DNA from: Buxus sempervirens
Lineage: Eukaryota > Streptophyta > Magnoliopsida > Buxales > Buxaceae
NCBI GenBank assembly: GCA_947561395.2
Contig: OX387194.1
Coordinates: 22,182,048-22,246,047 of the forward strand
Reading direction: 5' to 3'
DNA: 64,000 nt
Positions 44,601 to 55,639 of the stretch are shown here, piece by piece; the stretch's first letter is position 1, and each line of letters opens with the position of its first letter. A model generated the notes under the pieces. The model was not told the origin of the DNA. It worked only from the letters and a program-made list of their open reading frames with translations, and did not search any database. A program made the position numbers and the translations under genes.

Positions 44601-44694
44601 ACCGACGCCTACGAACAGTTGTTAAAACGCCTTCGAGCAGTCGCCGCCATCGCCTGCTTACAGACGCCGTCGCCTTCTCTTTACACGGATAACT

Positions 44695-45600
44695 CCAAGG
44701 GTCAGCTATTAGCCCTTATCTATTCACTTTAGTTATAGATGAGTTGACAAATCATTTTCAAGATGAAGTGCCTTGGTGGATGTTATTTGCAAATAATGTG
44801 GTCTTGATAGGTCACATTAAAGAAGAAGTAAATGATAAGTTACAATTGTAGAGGAATACATTAGAATCAAAGGGCTTTATAATAAGTAGTGCAAAAACTG
44901 AATATATGAATGTCCTTTTAATAGAAATAACAATAGAACTAATGAAACTATTAGAATTGACAATCAAAATATCTCTTTAAGCAATAGATTCAAATATCTT
45001 ATATCAATAGTACAAAAAGATGGACAAAATGATGAAGATGTAGCACATAGAATTAGAGTTGATTGGCTTGAGTGGTGGGTACTTCTTGGGCATTGTGTGA
45101 TAAGTGTTCCACTTAATTAAGAGTAAGTTTTATAAGACAACAATTAGACCAGCTATGTTGTGTGGTACAAAATATTGCATGACAAAGAAATAATACGTTT
45201 AGAAGACGAGTGTTAGCTAGATGAGGATGCTAAGATAGACATGTGGCAAAAATATAAAAGATAAAGCAAGAAATTAAGATATTTGAATGTGGTTAGGCAT
45301 AGCATGCATTAGAGATAAAATTGAGGAAAGTAGGTTAAGGTGGTATGGACATGTAAAGAAAAGACCTAGAGATGCACTTGTAAGAATGTGTGAGAAGATG
45401 CATATTGAAGGGCCTAAGAGACCAAAAGGAAGAGCTTAAAAGACATTGATGGAGTGAATAAAACAAAACTAACATAAGCATAAAATTAACTAAAGATACA
45501 CTTTTTAATAGAATAGGATGGAGAAAAATAAAAAGTGTCGCTAACCCTACTTTGGTGGGAACTGGCCTATGCCGATGATCATGATTGTGATGACAAAACA
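44695..45600 (+). mobile_element. RTE-type LINE, 3' portion after the 11-kb insertion
   Basis: The RTE frame continues from GSAISPYLFTLV through IDELTNHFQDEVPWWMLFAN, where the catalytic FADD reads FANN, to [74 protein letters not shown] and a tail of ATG/TGATGA words at 45568-45592. Stops are frequent. Together with 32230-33601 it forms one RTE copy split by the LINE. It is closely related in sequence to the minus-strand RTE at 8138-16130. Confidence 0.88.
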
Positions 45601-46955
45601 TTGAGCATGTTATAATATATTGTTATTATGTGATGAATTGAATCTGGAAAATAATCAACATTCCATGTGTTTATTGTTTTGTCAAATATTTGGAATGTAT
45701 TGATATTGAAATGGAAGGCAACTGGCATGAAAAGAACTTAAGGTCAAGGTAGCCTAATCATATTGCGTGGAATGGAGATGCTTGTGTGGTTTTATTTAGT
45801 TTGTTTGACAATGAGAGATGCCCAGGTATTTGACTGGTTTGGAATAAAGATGTTTGATTTTTTGGAGGTCAAGAGTTGCCTACTTATGGATAAAATGGAG
45901 TAGTTGTTTCCATGTATACTGAATTCGTGTTTTGTTATATATGTAAATAATGTATCACCTTATGCAATGGTGTTGACATGTCCATAATATAAGTTATTAA
46001 GTGCAATTATGTAATTCACCAGTTTAATATAAAAACTATGCTATCAAAAAGAAAACCCATGTTCATGGGGAACATCTTCTCTGACAGCGCCTTTTCTCTC
46101 CACTTTATTTCTCCTATTTCTTTGTTCTTTGTATTTCCAACTTGGTATCAAAGCGTTAGATCCAAATAAAATAAAACATAACAACCCGATTTTAGTTTTT
46201 TTCTGAGAGTTGTACAGAATCTGACACCATTTGCACTGATGACAACATCGACATGAGTTTTTCTGAGAGTTGTACAGAATCTGACACCATTTGCACTAAT
46301 GACGACATCAACATGAGTGAAATCAGGCAAGCATTGGCATCACTCATGGATGGTCATTGGTGGTACTTTCAAAGAAGTCTTCATTGCTCAAATCAAAGTT
46401 TTGTTGTGTTCCCAAAACATATCAAAGGTTCTGGGTTGTTCAGAGACAAGATCGAGTGGTTTTGGTGAGTGGCATAATGGATGCAAAACTGCAGGTCGCG
46501 TGAACTGTAAGGAGGCAAACATTCGTAGTTCAATTGCAATTATGGTTGTGCTAAAGGAAGCTACGTACATGTTGGATGTGATGTGGTAACTGCTCAAGTG
46601 ATATCAGATGATTGGAGCAACACCGGTATCGGTAAAGCTTGTTATGATGAAAAGGTGGGTTGTAGTTTTCATTGATGATAGAAGTTCGATGGCAATGGGT
46701 TTGAAGATACAAAACTGACCTTTTTGTGTGTACAAGTAAGTTTTTCTCTGAGTAAATTACCGAAACCTCCTTTGAGGTTTGCACTAATTACATACATCCC
46801 TTCACGTTTCTAAAATAACACTTACCTCTTAAGGATTGGCCACACTCATAAAGAAAGGAGAAGGTAAAGAAAGAAAAGAAAATAATTTTCTAGTAAAGAA
46901 GAGGGCATTTAAGTGAAAACAAATAAAACTTTAAATTTAATAATGAGCATGTTTT
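45601..46955. other. Mostly non-coding; possible Copia relic at 46143-46500
   Basis: TGGTATCAAAGC at 46143-46154 looks like a Copia primer-binding site (one base off TGGTATCAGAGC), preceded by a pyrimidine-rich, LTR-like 3' end. It is followed by a 60-bp tandem duplication (46198-46257, 46258-46317) and a short frame without recognisable gag motifs. I see no second LTR. The rest of the interval has nothing I can support. Confidence 0.35.
46198..46317 (+). repeat. 60-bp exact-period tandem duplication
   Basis: Two adjacent units, each TTTTTCTGAGAGTTGTACAG followed by AATCTGACACCATTTGCACT, differ at only about four positions (TGATGACAACATCG against TAATGACGACATCA). High identity implies a recent duplication compared with the surrounding decay. 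Confidence 0.9.
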
Positions 46956-46968
46956 GATAAGGGGGAAG

Positions 46969-49058
46969 CATTAATTGCAGTATTAATTGCTAGTTAATGT
47001 CTTGATTCTATTCAGAGAAACAAGGAGGAGATAATAATGTGTAAGTTGAACGTCAAGAAGGCCTATGACCACGTTAACAAGAAATTTTTGTGCTATCTAC
47101 TTCGAAGTATGGGATTTGGGGCCAAGTGGTGCAGGTGGATGTTTTTCTGCATTTCCTCAGCATCTTTTTTTAACCTTGTAAACGGTACAGCTGCAGATTT
47201 TTTTCGTTCCTCGAGGGATTTGAGGCAAGGTGACCCATTATCTCCTCTACTCTTTATCATTGTAATGGAGGCTTTCAGTCGGATGGTAGATAGAGCAGTT
47301 TCCATGGGGTTAGTGGAAGGAGTATCTTTTGGTGGCGGGCGCTTATCTATCTCACATCTTCTATTTGCACATGATGCAGTGCTATTTTGTAATGCACAAC
47401 CTACCCAGATTCTCTGGTTGAGGAGTCTTCTTACATGTTTTGATGCGGTTTCTAGGTTGAAGGTAAATTTGCATAATAGTAAGATTTTTAATGTGGGAGG
47501 TTCGGCGGAAGTGGATGGCTTCTGCAGTTTATTTGGTTGTCGTCTTGGTTCTCTTCCTACCCCCTATCTTGGGGTTCCTATAGGATCCGCATTTAAAGCT
47601 AAAGCGATTTGGGAGCCGGTTATCACTAGAATGCAAAAGAAGTTGGCATCATGGAAAGGTAACTTTTTATCCAAAGGTGGGAAGATGACTCTAATAAGAA
47701 GTTCTCTCAGTAGCCTCCCTACATATCTCCTATCCTCCATGCTTGCCCCAATCTCAGTCATGGAGACGATGGGAAAAAAATTCAGCGTAGTTTTTTATGG
47801 AAAGGGTGGGATGAAGCCCATAAATACCCTCTGGTTTGCTGGAAATATGTATGTAGAGGGAAGGATCAAGGTGGCTTGGGCATTAAGAATCTTTGAACGT
47901 TCAACCACTCTTTTTTAGCTAAATGGTCTTGGACATTTGGGCAGGAGGTATCAAGTTTATGGAGGAATTTAATTGCAATCAAGTATGGTTATGATCTTAG
48001 AAGTTGGGTGCCGACCCCCCTTACTGGACGTATGGGGTGCAGTTTATAGAGGCCTATTAGCAAGTTTGCTCACTTGATTATTCCTCATGTGAGATTCTCA
48101 ATGGACAAGGGGGATCGTATAAGATTTTGGGATAACGTGTGGTGTGGGGATGGATCTTTCAAGGCTAAATTTCTGGATATTTATAGTATTTCAGCAAGGC
48201 CTCAAGTTCTAGTCTCGAAGGTGTATCATCAAGATTCTGGAGGAGGAAGTTTGAATCTGAATTTTAGGCAACTTCTATTCGATTGGGAGGTGGATACGTT
48301 AACTCATATGCTTTCATCTCTTCATGATCAGCACCCTTCTTCGGATCGGGACATAATGAAGTGGAGCGGCAATGAATGTGGGGATTTCTCCATAAGAAGC
48401 ATGTACGATCAGGTATGTAATAATGCTAGTACCTTAGCCTTGTCAAGAATGGTGTGGCAACCGTCTCTCCCCACAAAGATCGGATTTTTTCTATGGACAG
48501 CAGCTTTGGAGAAATTACTAACAGTGGCTAATCTTAGAAGACGAGGTTGGCAAATGCCCAATAGGTGCATGATGTGAAAATCCCAATAGGAATCGGTGCA
48601 TCATCTCCTAGTGCATTGTAAGGTGGCAAATGCTATTAGGGATGTATTTCTATTGAGGGTTGGGAAGAGTTGGGTTCAGCCTTATGAGTTGACTCAAGTT
48701 CTTCTATCTTGGAGTTGGTGCAAAGGTTCGTTTAGAGTGGAGGTCTTATGGAATTTAACCCCCGCGGCCATTTTTTGGACTATATGGAAGGAGAGAAACT
48801 GTAGAATTTTTTTATGATATATCAAAATCAACACCGGCACTTATTCATTCCTCTCTTTGTCATCTCCTCTATTAAGCATCGGGTTGTAATTCTTGTAAAG
48901 GGTTGTACAGTGAGGTTTTTTTTCTTGTCAAAACTTCTCTCTCATGTAAAGAGTGAACTTTTCTCAAGTCCCGGCACACTTACTGTGTATTAGTTGGGCT
49001 CGTTTCTATACTTTAATATATATTATCTATTACTACCAATCAAAAAAAAAAAAAGAAA
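46969..49058 (+). mobile_element. 5'-truncated L1-type LINE, 13-bp TSD
   Basis: GATAAGGGGGAAG flanks it at 46956-46968 and 49059-49071. The A-run at 49042-49054 is the tail. It carries RT from the palm to the zf-RVT domain without RNase H. The 3' end TTACTACCAATC plus A-run matches the sister copies at 1266-2977 (minus) and 8260-8669. Its sequence family is that of 1266-2977, 18564-19290 and 50335-51740. Confidence 0.93.
47037..48817 (+). pseudogene. LINE ORF2 fragment: RT palm/thumb and zf-RVT
   Basis: The block 47037-47918 reads CKLNVKKAYDHVNKKFLCYL, where the first catalytic motif KLD.EKAYD has N for D, then SSRDLRQGDPLSPLLF, ISHLLFAHDAVLFCNA, where FADD reads FAHD, TPYLGVPIGSAFKAKAIWEP and FLSKGGKMTLIRSSLSSLPT. 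A frameshift follows at about 47780. The block 48074-48577 has IRFWDNVWCGDGSF, CGDFSIRSMYDQVC, LPTKIGFFLWTAALEKLLT and RGWQMPNRCMM. A stop interrupts the zinc-binding cysteines. The block 48596-48817 has VHHLLVHCKVANAI, GKSWVQPYELTQVLLSWSW and AAIFWTIWKERNCRIF. Two catalytic RT aspartates are replaced, so the parent was already inactive or decay hit both. Confidence 0.9.
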
Positions 49059-49106
49059 GATAAGGGGGAAGTACTATTTCTAAGGAAGGTATATGCGATT
49101 ATAAAG

Positions 49107-49711
49107 CATTTGCAATTTCGGTTTTCAGCATGGTAGTGAAGCGAAATGATAGTGGAAATTGAGATTTCCCCAATTTCCCTGAATTTCCTGATTTTGACGA
49201 AATTTCGTGAAGTTTTGGCGAAATCAAAGAAAATTTCCCTAGCACGGGGAAATTATGTGTTTTTCTTGATTTTAATTTTTTGGTTTAACACATTTATAAT
49301 GCATACATGGGTATAAAATAAATCTAAAACATCCAAGAAAAACACATCCACTGATCCACATGGAATGTACTAGATATATAATTGTACTTGTATTGTACTT
49401 AGTCTTTAACTCTTTTGTATGTGTTGAATTTATTAGTATTTTGATATTATCTCATTTCCCGTGATTTTCCATATGCAATATGCATGAAATGGTTTATACA
49501 TCACATTCTTTTTGTTTTCTTGGATGTTTTGGATTTATTTCTCACCAATGTATGCAATGTAAATCTATTAATCAAAAAAATACAAGAAAAACACATATTT
49601 CTCCAATTTCCCCTCACTGAGGAAGTATTCCCTGATTTCACAAAAATATCAGCGGAATTTTGATGGATCTCGCGGGCGAAATTTTGGTGAAATCTAAAAT
49701 TGTAATCCTTG
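49107..49711. mobile_element. Palindromic foldback element rich in AAATTTCG words
   Basis: The left arm (GCAATTTCGG..., TTTCGTGAAGTTTTGGCGAA, ATGCATACAT, AAATAAATCTAAAACATCCA) is matched in reverse complement by the right arm (TTGGATGTTTTGGATTTATT, AATGTATGCA, CGGGCGAAATTTTGGTGAAA, AAAATTGTAATCCTTG). About 180 bp separates the arms. Ends beginning CA and ending TTG suggest a hAT-like MITE like the one at 7679-8054. The flanking 8-mers TTATAAAG and CTATTAAA match only partly, so the TSD is not convincing. It has no coding capacity. Confidence 0.6.
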
Positions 49712-50334
49712 CTATTAAATAGTTTTTTCTTATTGTTTGTCATATGAAGAACCTATATCAAATATAAGTTCAGATGATCTATACAATATCTATAGGTTTG
49801 AACAATTGTTTCTAAAGAAGATACCTGCCTTTATCTATTTATATCTCTACATGTGTGTCTGTGTCTGTGCAATATATTGTTCGCAATTATACAAATCGCC
49901 AGCCTGAAATTGTTATTTAAAAATTATAAAATTTTCCCCAAAAAATGTTAAAAAAGATGACCATTGTTATACTATTCTGCAGATGAAAATCAAATAAATC
50001 AATAGATTGGTTCACATTCTTATAGCCAGTGATAGGATACACAATATTGTAATAAAATGAAGGATCACAACTAGCAAGCATTTCTTATATTTCATTTCAT
50101 ACAGCACGAAGACTCGTAGCATGAAGTCTTATTTCCATCAATCTAGTGAAACAATTAGCTGCTATTTCAATATGTTCATGTATGTCATTTTCGGGCATGT
50201 GACAATTTCATAAAGTGTCCTAGAACAAAAAACACAAGAAGAAATCTGAGAAAACCTATGTATGTAGCCAAACTTCAAGGTATGTTCAAAGTGTAGATAA
50301 CTGATTTTATATCTTGTAAAAAGTTATTTTGATT
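49712..50334. other. Non-coding stretch
   Basis: AT-rich DNA with a short (GT)n-like patch at 49850-49870. No gene, transposon end or coding motif is supported. Confidence 0.4.
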
Positions 50335-51740
50335 GGTAATAATAAAATCTAGATTAATTCAAAAGAAAGAACAATCCAAAAAACAGAATACACCAAGAGT
50401 GTCCAAGAAAAAGATGCCAACCAAATCATCTACAACTCCTTAAAATTTTCACACATTAAAGCTTCCTCAAGGAGCAATCATCATGAGTCCCTACTTGATG
50501 CCTAAAAAAGGATTTGATGCCTAAAAAGGGATACAACTGAGTATAATGAAATAAGGCCCTTGGGGATCTTGCTATGTTGCTGAAAATTCTTTTATTTATT
50601 TCTTTCCATAAAGATCAAAGAATAGTTGCTGGTGTCCAACTCCACAACACTTGATAACAAGATGACCCTTTATCGCTATTCCAAGAATATAGAATAGAGA
50701 ACCTGGTTTAAATCCTTCAGTTTCACCCATGATACACCAAATCTCGACAAGAAGGCATTCCAGATTTCATGCACCACCATACAATGTACCAGCAAGTGAT
50801 TAACAGTTTCCAGCTGTGACTTGCACAATATACATCTATTTGGTATCCGCATACTCTTTCCATGAGATTATAAATTGTTAGTTACTTCCTCAATACTGGT
50901 GTCCACATTAAAAATCCAATTTTGGAAGGGAGATGAGGTTGCCATAGCATACTCGATGGATTAAAAGTGATTCCTTTCATACTCAGTTGGTTATAACAAC
51001 TTTTAAAAGAAAACTCACCAGCTTTACCTCAAGTCCATTTCATACCATCTTGTTCCATGCTAGGTTGCTGTCCATTGATGCAACCCAAGAGCTAGGCAAG
51101 GGATTCTAGCCCCCAATCGAACATACACCGTCTGAACTGCAAATTCCAATTGATACCTCCTATTCCTTGGTGACACAAATCTGAAATGTATGCTTGGGAA
51201 TATGAAGTAATGATGTATAAGTCTGGAAAAGCAACTTTTAGCGAACCATTTCTACACCATGGGTCTTCCCAAAATCTTATCTAGTCCCCCTTCCCTATCT
51301 GAAACCACACACTAAGTAAAAGTATTCGAGAAAGTCTACAAATTGGTCTGCATAAACTATAGCCAATGAATCCGTTAACTGAAGCTGGCATCCATGAAGT
51401 AGGGTTGTAGCCATGTTTAATGACAATCAAATTTCTCCTTAGGCTTGTTACTTCAAGATCAATAAAAGCCAACCTACCTCCTTTTGATAGAAACTTACAT
51501 TTCCATGAAGCCATCTTCCTCTCCATTCAAGCAATCATAGATTCCCAAACACTCTTGACCTTAAAAGGAGCACCAATTGGGATGCCTACATACAAAGTTG
51601 GGAGAAAGCCCATGTGACATCCCAAAATTCTGCACAAATCATCTGCTATCTCACTACCTCCCATATTAAAAAGTTAACCATCCAGTAAATTCATCTTCAA
51701 TCCCGAAACGGCTTCAAAGCATGTAAGTAGAACTCTAATT
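50335..51740 (-). mobile_element. L1-type LINE fragment with internal deletion
   Basis: Minus-strand frames, broken by many stops, read VKVWESMIA and MERKMASWKCKFLSKGGRLA near 51520, joined abruptly to TSLRRNLIVIKHGYNPTSWM, then IGFLMW-like and WVKLKDLNQVL-type sequence, and a 3' end with ATTACCAATC (plus: GATTGGTAATAATAAAATC at 50333-50351). Between GGRLAFID and SLRRNLIV about 90 residues present in the sister copy 1266-2977 are missing, so there is an internal deletion. No TSD found. Confidence 0.8.
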
Positions 51741-51775
51741 ATAAGGATTAGAGAAGCCTAGGTAATGAGGATATT

Positions 51776-52200
51776 CTAGTTGTTTAGTTATTATTTGGGT
51801 TTAGTTTGTTTTGTTTATCACTGGAATAGTGGTTTATTGTAATGGGCTTTAGCCCAAGACAATTAGGGTTATTACGGTTATGTAGCTATTTAATGTTACG
51901 GTTAAACCTACTTGGAGCTTAATGAAGAAATCGAGTAATATAGGTGTACTGTTGTGTTCTCTTTCCATCTCTATTGGCTTCCTTCTTCCTTATTTCTCTT
52001 CTCAAATCTTTCTCTTCCCTTTCTTTATCACTTTCCCTGTTTCCCATTAATTTCTAGTTGTTTAGTTATTATTTGGGTTTTTTCAATTATTATTTGGGTC
52101 TAATCTGTTTTGCTTATCATTGGGTTAATTGTTTATTTTTATGGGCTTTAGCCCAAGACAGTTAGGGTTATTAAGGTTATGTAGCTATTTAATGTTAGGG
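51776..52200 (+). repeat. LTR-like direct repeat (two units of about 140 bp, 280 bp apart)
   Basis: Unit 1 (about 51774-51912) and unit 2 (about 52053-52200) both read CTAGTTGTTTAGTTATTATT, TTATGGGCTTTAGCCCAAGA or its variant, TAGGGTTATTA and TTATGTAGCTATTTAATGTT. The sequence between, CTCTCTTTCCATCTC with pyrimidine-rich stretches, resembles the 3' part of a small Copia-type LTR. It may be two partial LTRs in tandem or a terminal-repeat retrotransposon in miniature. No TSD or primer-binding site was found. Confidence 0.6.
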
Positions 52201-52499
52201 TCAAAAATTATCAACAGATCGTATACTAAAACCAAGTTTAGTCTTGGGAAGGCCAAACACAATAGTACAAGCAAAAGCAACCCTTCCCATCTACGTGTGA
52301 GTCATGGAGTGAGAAACTCCCAATTTCCACAACACAAAGAAAAATACAGCAACAAAGTAAGTTAAATTAACACACACATACAATCATAATTGCAAGACAC
52401 AAGGATTTACATAGTTCACGAGGCACAAAGAGATAATCTCCATTAATCAAAAGATGAATGAATACAATGTCATTCTCTCAAGCAAAGCTTGATGATTAC
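52201..52499. other. Non-coding stretch, target of the long LTR
   Basis: It contains ACCAAGTTTAGTCTTGGGAA and lies left of the long LTR; 55640-55900 continues it on the other side. Nothing coding is recognised. It looks like part of another retroelement or gene-flanking DNA. Confidence 0.35.
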
Positions 52500-52806
52500 T
52501 GTAAAATCTTGAATTTTTTAAATAAATTTTAAATTGGATTTTATAGATAAAAACTCAATTTTGGTGGTGGAATTGCAGGAATTGGAGGAAAATAGTGAGC
52601 TTGGAATTTTTCAGAAATTAAATGGAGGAAAAATCTAGTAATCAAGGTGAGTTAGTTACTTTAATTTTATTGGTTTAGTATGTAATTCAGGTGGAGTGGC
52701 AAAGCAGTTGATCGTGCTAGCTTAATTTTAGTGGAAGTGTATGTAGGATAAGTGGTGTGTCAAGACACCAAATCAATTAATGTTCAAAGCAGGGGTTAGC
52801 AGCTAC

Positions 52807-52814
52807 TATAAATA
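52807..52814 (+). promoter_or_regulatory. TATA box of long LTR copy 4
   Basis: TATAAATA followed by TATGGAGTTCTC, about 50-60 bp before a GA-rich leader (GGAAAGGAGGAAGGG). It is at the same relative place as in the copies at 10736, 58183 and 61514. Confidence 0.55.
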
Positions 52815-53234
52815 TATGGAGTTCTCAATTAAGTTAGTTAGGCAGGAATGAGATTTGGAATTCTCTAGAGAGTGCTGGAAAGGAGGAAGGGTTTCTGCAA
52901 GGAAGATCAAGCAATTCTGCAGAAGAAAAGGAGTTCTCTTGAAGTCTGAATTGAGCCTAGAACATAAGTGAAATAAGAGATCAATTCAAGTGTTGAATCG
53001 GTTGGAATTGTGAAGCAAAGTGATTTCGTTAAAACCAGAAGAAAATCTAGGTTAGATTTGGTTGGTTCATTGTAATTTGTGGGAAATGGTGGTTTAAACA
53101 CTGGAAATCTGATCTGGGAAGAACTGTGAACACTTTGAGATGTGCAGAATTTCAATGGAATTGGATTCATAAACTTGGAGCATTTTGATTTGCAAAATTC
53201 AGGGAAGGATTAGAGTTCAAATCGAGATTATCAG

Positions 53235-53240
53235 GTAAGT
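53235..53240 (+). promoter_or_regulatory. Predicted 5' splice site in long LTR copy 4
   Basis: ATCAG/GTAAGTTATG at 53230-53244 is a strong plant donor. The nearest good acceptor in the layout of sister copies is TTTTCAAG ending 55319. The implied intron is about 2.08 kb. Confidence 0.5.
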
Positions 53241-54542
53241 TATGATCGTAGATTCAATTTGATACTAAGGATAGTAATTATATGGGAGCATGATCTACAA
53301 TTGATCAGATCTGAGAGAGAGAGAGTTGATGGAATTATTTTGTATTTTCAGCTGTTGAGTAGAATAGAAGCTGTAGGAGGTCAGATCTGTTTGGATCCAA
53401 AGTGGATTGAATTCAAATTGAAGCTGAACTATAAGTAGCACCTTTATGAAGTAATCTGTGCATGAATTTTGATTTATTGATATGGAAAATGCCACACACG
53501 TTTCTAATCGAATTACATATTGGTATTTAGAGATATCCAATAGAGATGATTGATCTGAATTGTAGTTTTGAATAAATTGTTGTTTGAATTAATAAGAAAG
53601 CTTTAATTAGTAATTTAGAAAGTGTGTACAATGTTTAAGAAGGTATAAATCAAGATTTGATAGTTCGGATTTAGAAAATTCAAGAAAATTTTAGAATAGA
53701 TTCACGAACTGAGTTTTTGGTTGAGCGCCTGGATTTGCGCTCGAGCACTATCCTAAGCGCCCCGCCTGTGTTTTTTTTTTAAAAATCTCAAAACCGGAAA
53801 GTTCATTTTTCCAGATAAGCCGAGCGCCCAATAGAACACTCAGGTGTTATGCCAAGCGCCCATTTCTAGAAATTTTATTCTTCTATCGCCTGTCTGGAAG
53901 CTCAAGCGCCATGTCAAACGCCCAACCTAGATTTCCTATTTTCACCTTTTTGAGTACCTTTCACTATAAAATGATTTTTGGGCAAATCCAACATATGTAC
54001 AAATACGATTTAGGTGTTTAAAAAATGTTTGTACAAGATTTATCTTAAAATTCAATTTAACAAAGAATTTGGGCACATTCTACCAAACTAGGTTCTTGAG
54101 AGACTTTGGTTTCAAATTACAATAGATTGAGTTTATTTTGATTCCACCACTTGTAACACTTTCTTGAGATCCTTTATAAGGTGTTTCCCTAGGCAAAGTG
54201 CATAATTGGGATTTTATCAAATACTTGACCACCCATTCCATCAAATTAGCCTATTTTGAGGTTAAAAATGTGTTTTGGGATTTTACACTAGATTGCAAGG
54301 ATTTTAAGGAGTTCAATTTATGTGATTATTGTATTTAATCATGTTTTAGATAAATAAACCTCTGAGATTACATTTCTGGTTAGATTTGGAAAATTGGAAT
54401 TTTTGAGCTTTATTTTGGATTGTTTTGGAATAGTTTGATCTTGTTGGAAAACTTACATTGTTTTCAACTATTGTGAATTATTTTCAGAGATTTGAAATTT
54501 ATATTATTCTTGAGATTGAGATTTAATTTTTGATTTGGTTTT

Positions 54543-54990
54543 CCTCCATGTACTTGGAGAGATGGATTTATATGCCCATGTACTTGGGTGGATGCTATAC
54601 CTCCATGTACTCGGGGATGCTCTATGTACTTTGGATGATGATACCTCTGTGTACTTATAGATACCCCGTGTACTCGGGATGTGATGAGATGTTTATGATT
54701 GAGATGAGTTGTGCTTTCTCGACATCATACTTGGTTTTTTTTAGAGTCTAATGAGCATAGCTCGATATGAATCCATTTAGGAGCTAGATAGTGAGAAGGA
54801 TTGTTTTTTTGCTAGTTGTAATTCTTTGTTCACGCACGCATTTCCATCGTGTACTCGATGAGGCCTTCGCTGTACTGATGGATTGCGGTTTTCCCTCATT
54901 TTATCGTGTACTCGAACTATGACTGGATAGTATATGTCAACCCTTCACTGTACTAGTTTAGTTTACCCGCAATAAGACGATGATCGTGTA
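54543..54990 (+). repeat. TGTACT hairpin array in long LTR copy 4
   Basis: The hexamer TGTACT occurs eleven times in about 450 bp. Its flanks are often complementary and vary from unit to unit: CTCCA/TGGAG (54543-54559 region), GCCCA/TGGGT, CCCG/CGGG and CATCG/CGATG (54845-54860). Others have only three pairs, such as TCG/CGA and TCG/CGG, and two or three units have no good stem. The array sits in the intron-like part of the LTR. Copy 1 has the same design with TGTATCT (3080-3435). Confidence 0.75.
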
Positions 54991-55639
54991 CTCGGCTTTG
55001 CACATAAGCCGGAAGGTGGCATAGTAGACATTGCTATTACTCTAGTTAAAGGCAGTCTTATTTCATGAGTCCTACTGTAACTTAATGGTTTGAAATTAAC
55101 ACTACTGATTTGATTTACATGCTGAATTATTTGAGATTCTTCTCATATGATTTGGTTTATGAATGAATTACTCGGATTAACTATGTTATCGTCGTTATTA
55201 TATGTTTTATAATTAATTCATGTTTTAGAACTGTATAAACTGTATTTGAGCATGCATATGCTACTTGCCGAGATATTCGTATCGCATTCGGTTTTGTTTT
55301 GTTTTCAAGACTTGGAGAGGACGGCACCCGGAGGGTAAATATCTCTGGAGAGTTTCCAGAGTATAGAACCGAGAATTTCTACGTGGAGCAGTAGTTATAT
55401 TTTGTTTGGATTATAGATATTTGATCGATTTTACTTTGATACTGTGAGTTGCCTTTTAGTATTGATATTAATTCATATGGTTTGGTGATTAGGATTAGTT
55501 GACTCTAATATTGATGGTTCTATGATTTGATCATGTTATATTCATGTTTTCCTTTAATCTAATATAAATCTTATGATTTAACAAACACTTTGGACTCAAG
55601 TTACAGTTTCGTTACGTAGCTCGGATCCGGGGCGTTACA

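Larger units (their letters stand above)
33602..44694 (-). mobile_element. Near full-length L1-type LINE with RNase H, 16-bp TSD, host to nested elements
   Basis: CCAAGGGTCAGCTATT flanks it perfectly (33586-33601 and 44695-44710) and splits one RTE element, which fixes both ends. Minus-strand order from 44694: a CG-rich 5' leader with GTCGCCG words, ORF1 (about 44560-42090), and ORF2 with apurinic-type endonuclease, reverse transcriptase, zf-RVT and a C-terminal RNase H (about 42093-34050). A 3' UTR follows to 33602, with a short A-tail (T-run at 33601-33605 plus). Three later insertions sit in it: a Ty3-type solo LTR (40382-41945), a forward LINE (36944-39150) and a MITE (33867-34039). Without them the element is about 7.1 kb. 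Frameshifts and one stop in RT make it inactive, but it is the most complete LINE in the window. Confidence 0.95.
52500..55639 (+). mobile_element. Long solo LTR, copy 4 (3.14 kb)
   Basis: It starts TGTAAAATCTTG (52500) and ends CCGGGGCGTTACA (55639). The flanking 5-mers are ATTAC and ATTAA, a TSD with one mismatch. Landmarks in order: TATA box 52807-52814, purine-rich leader with GGAAAGGAGGAAGGG, splice donor CAG/GTAAGT at 53235, and a GCGCC-rich segment at 53725-53930. An array of eleven TGTACT hexamers, many inside small hairpins, lies at 54543-54990. An acceptor-like TTTTGTTTTCAAG ends at 55319, then about 320 bp to the terminus. No gag-pol remains and no second LTR is present. Confidence 0.8.
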
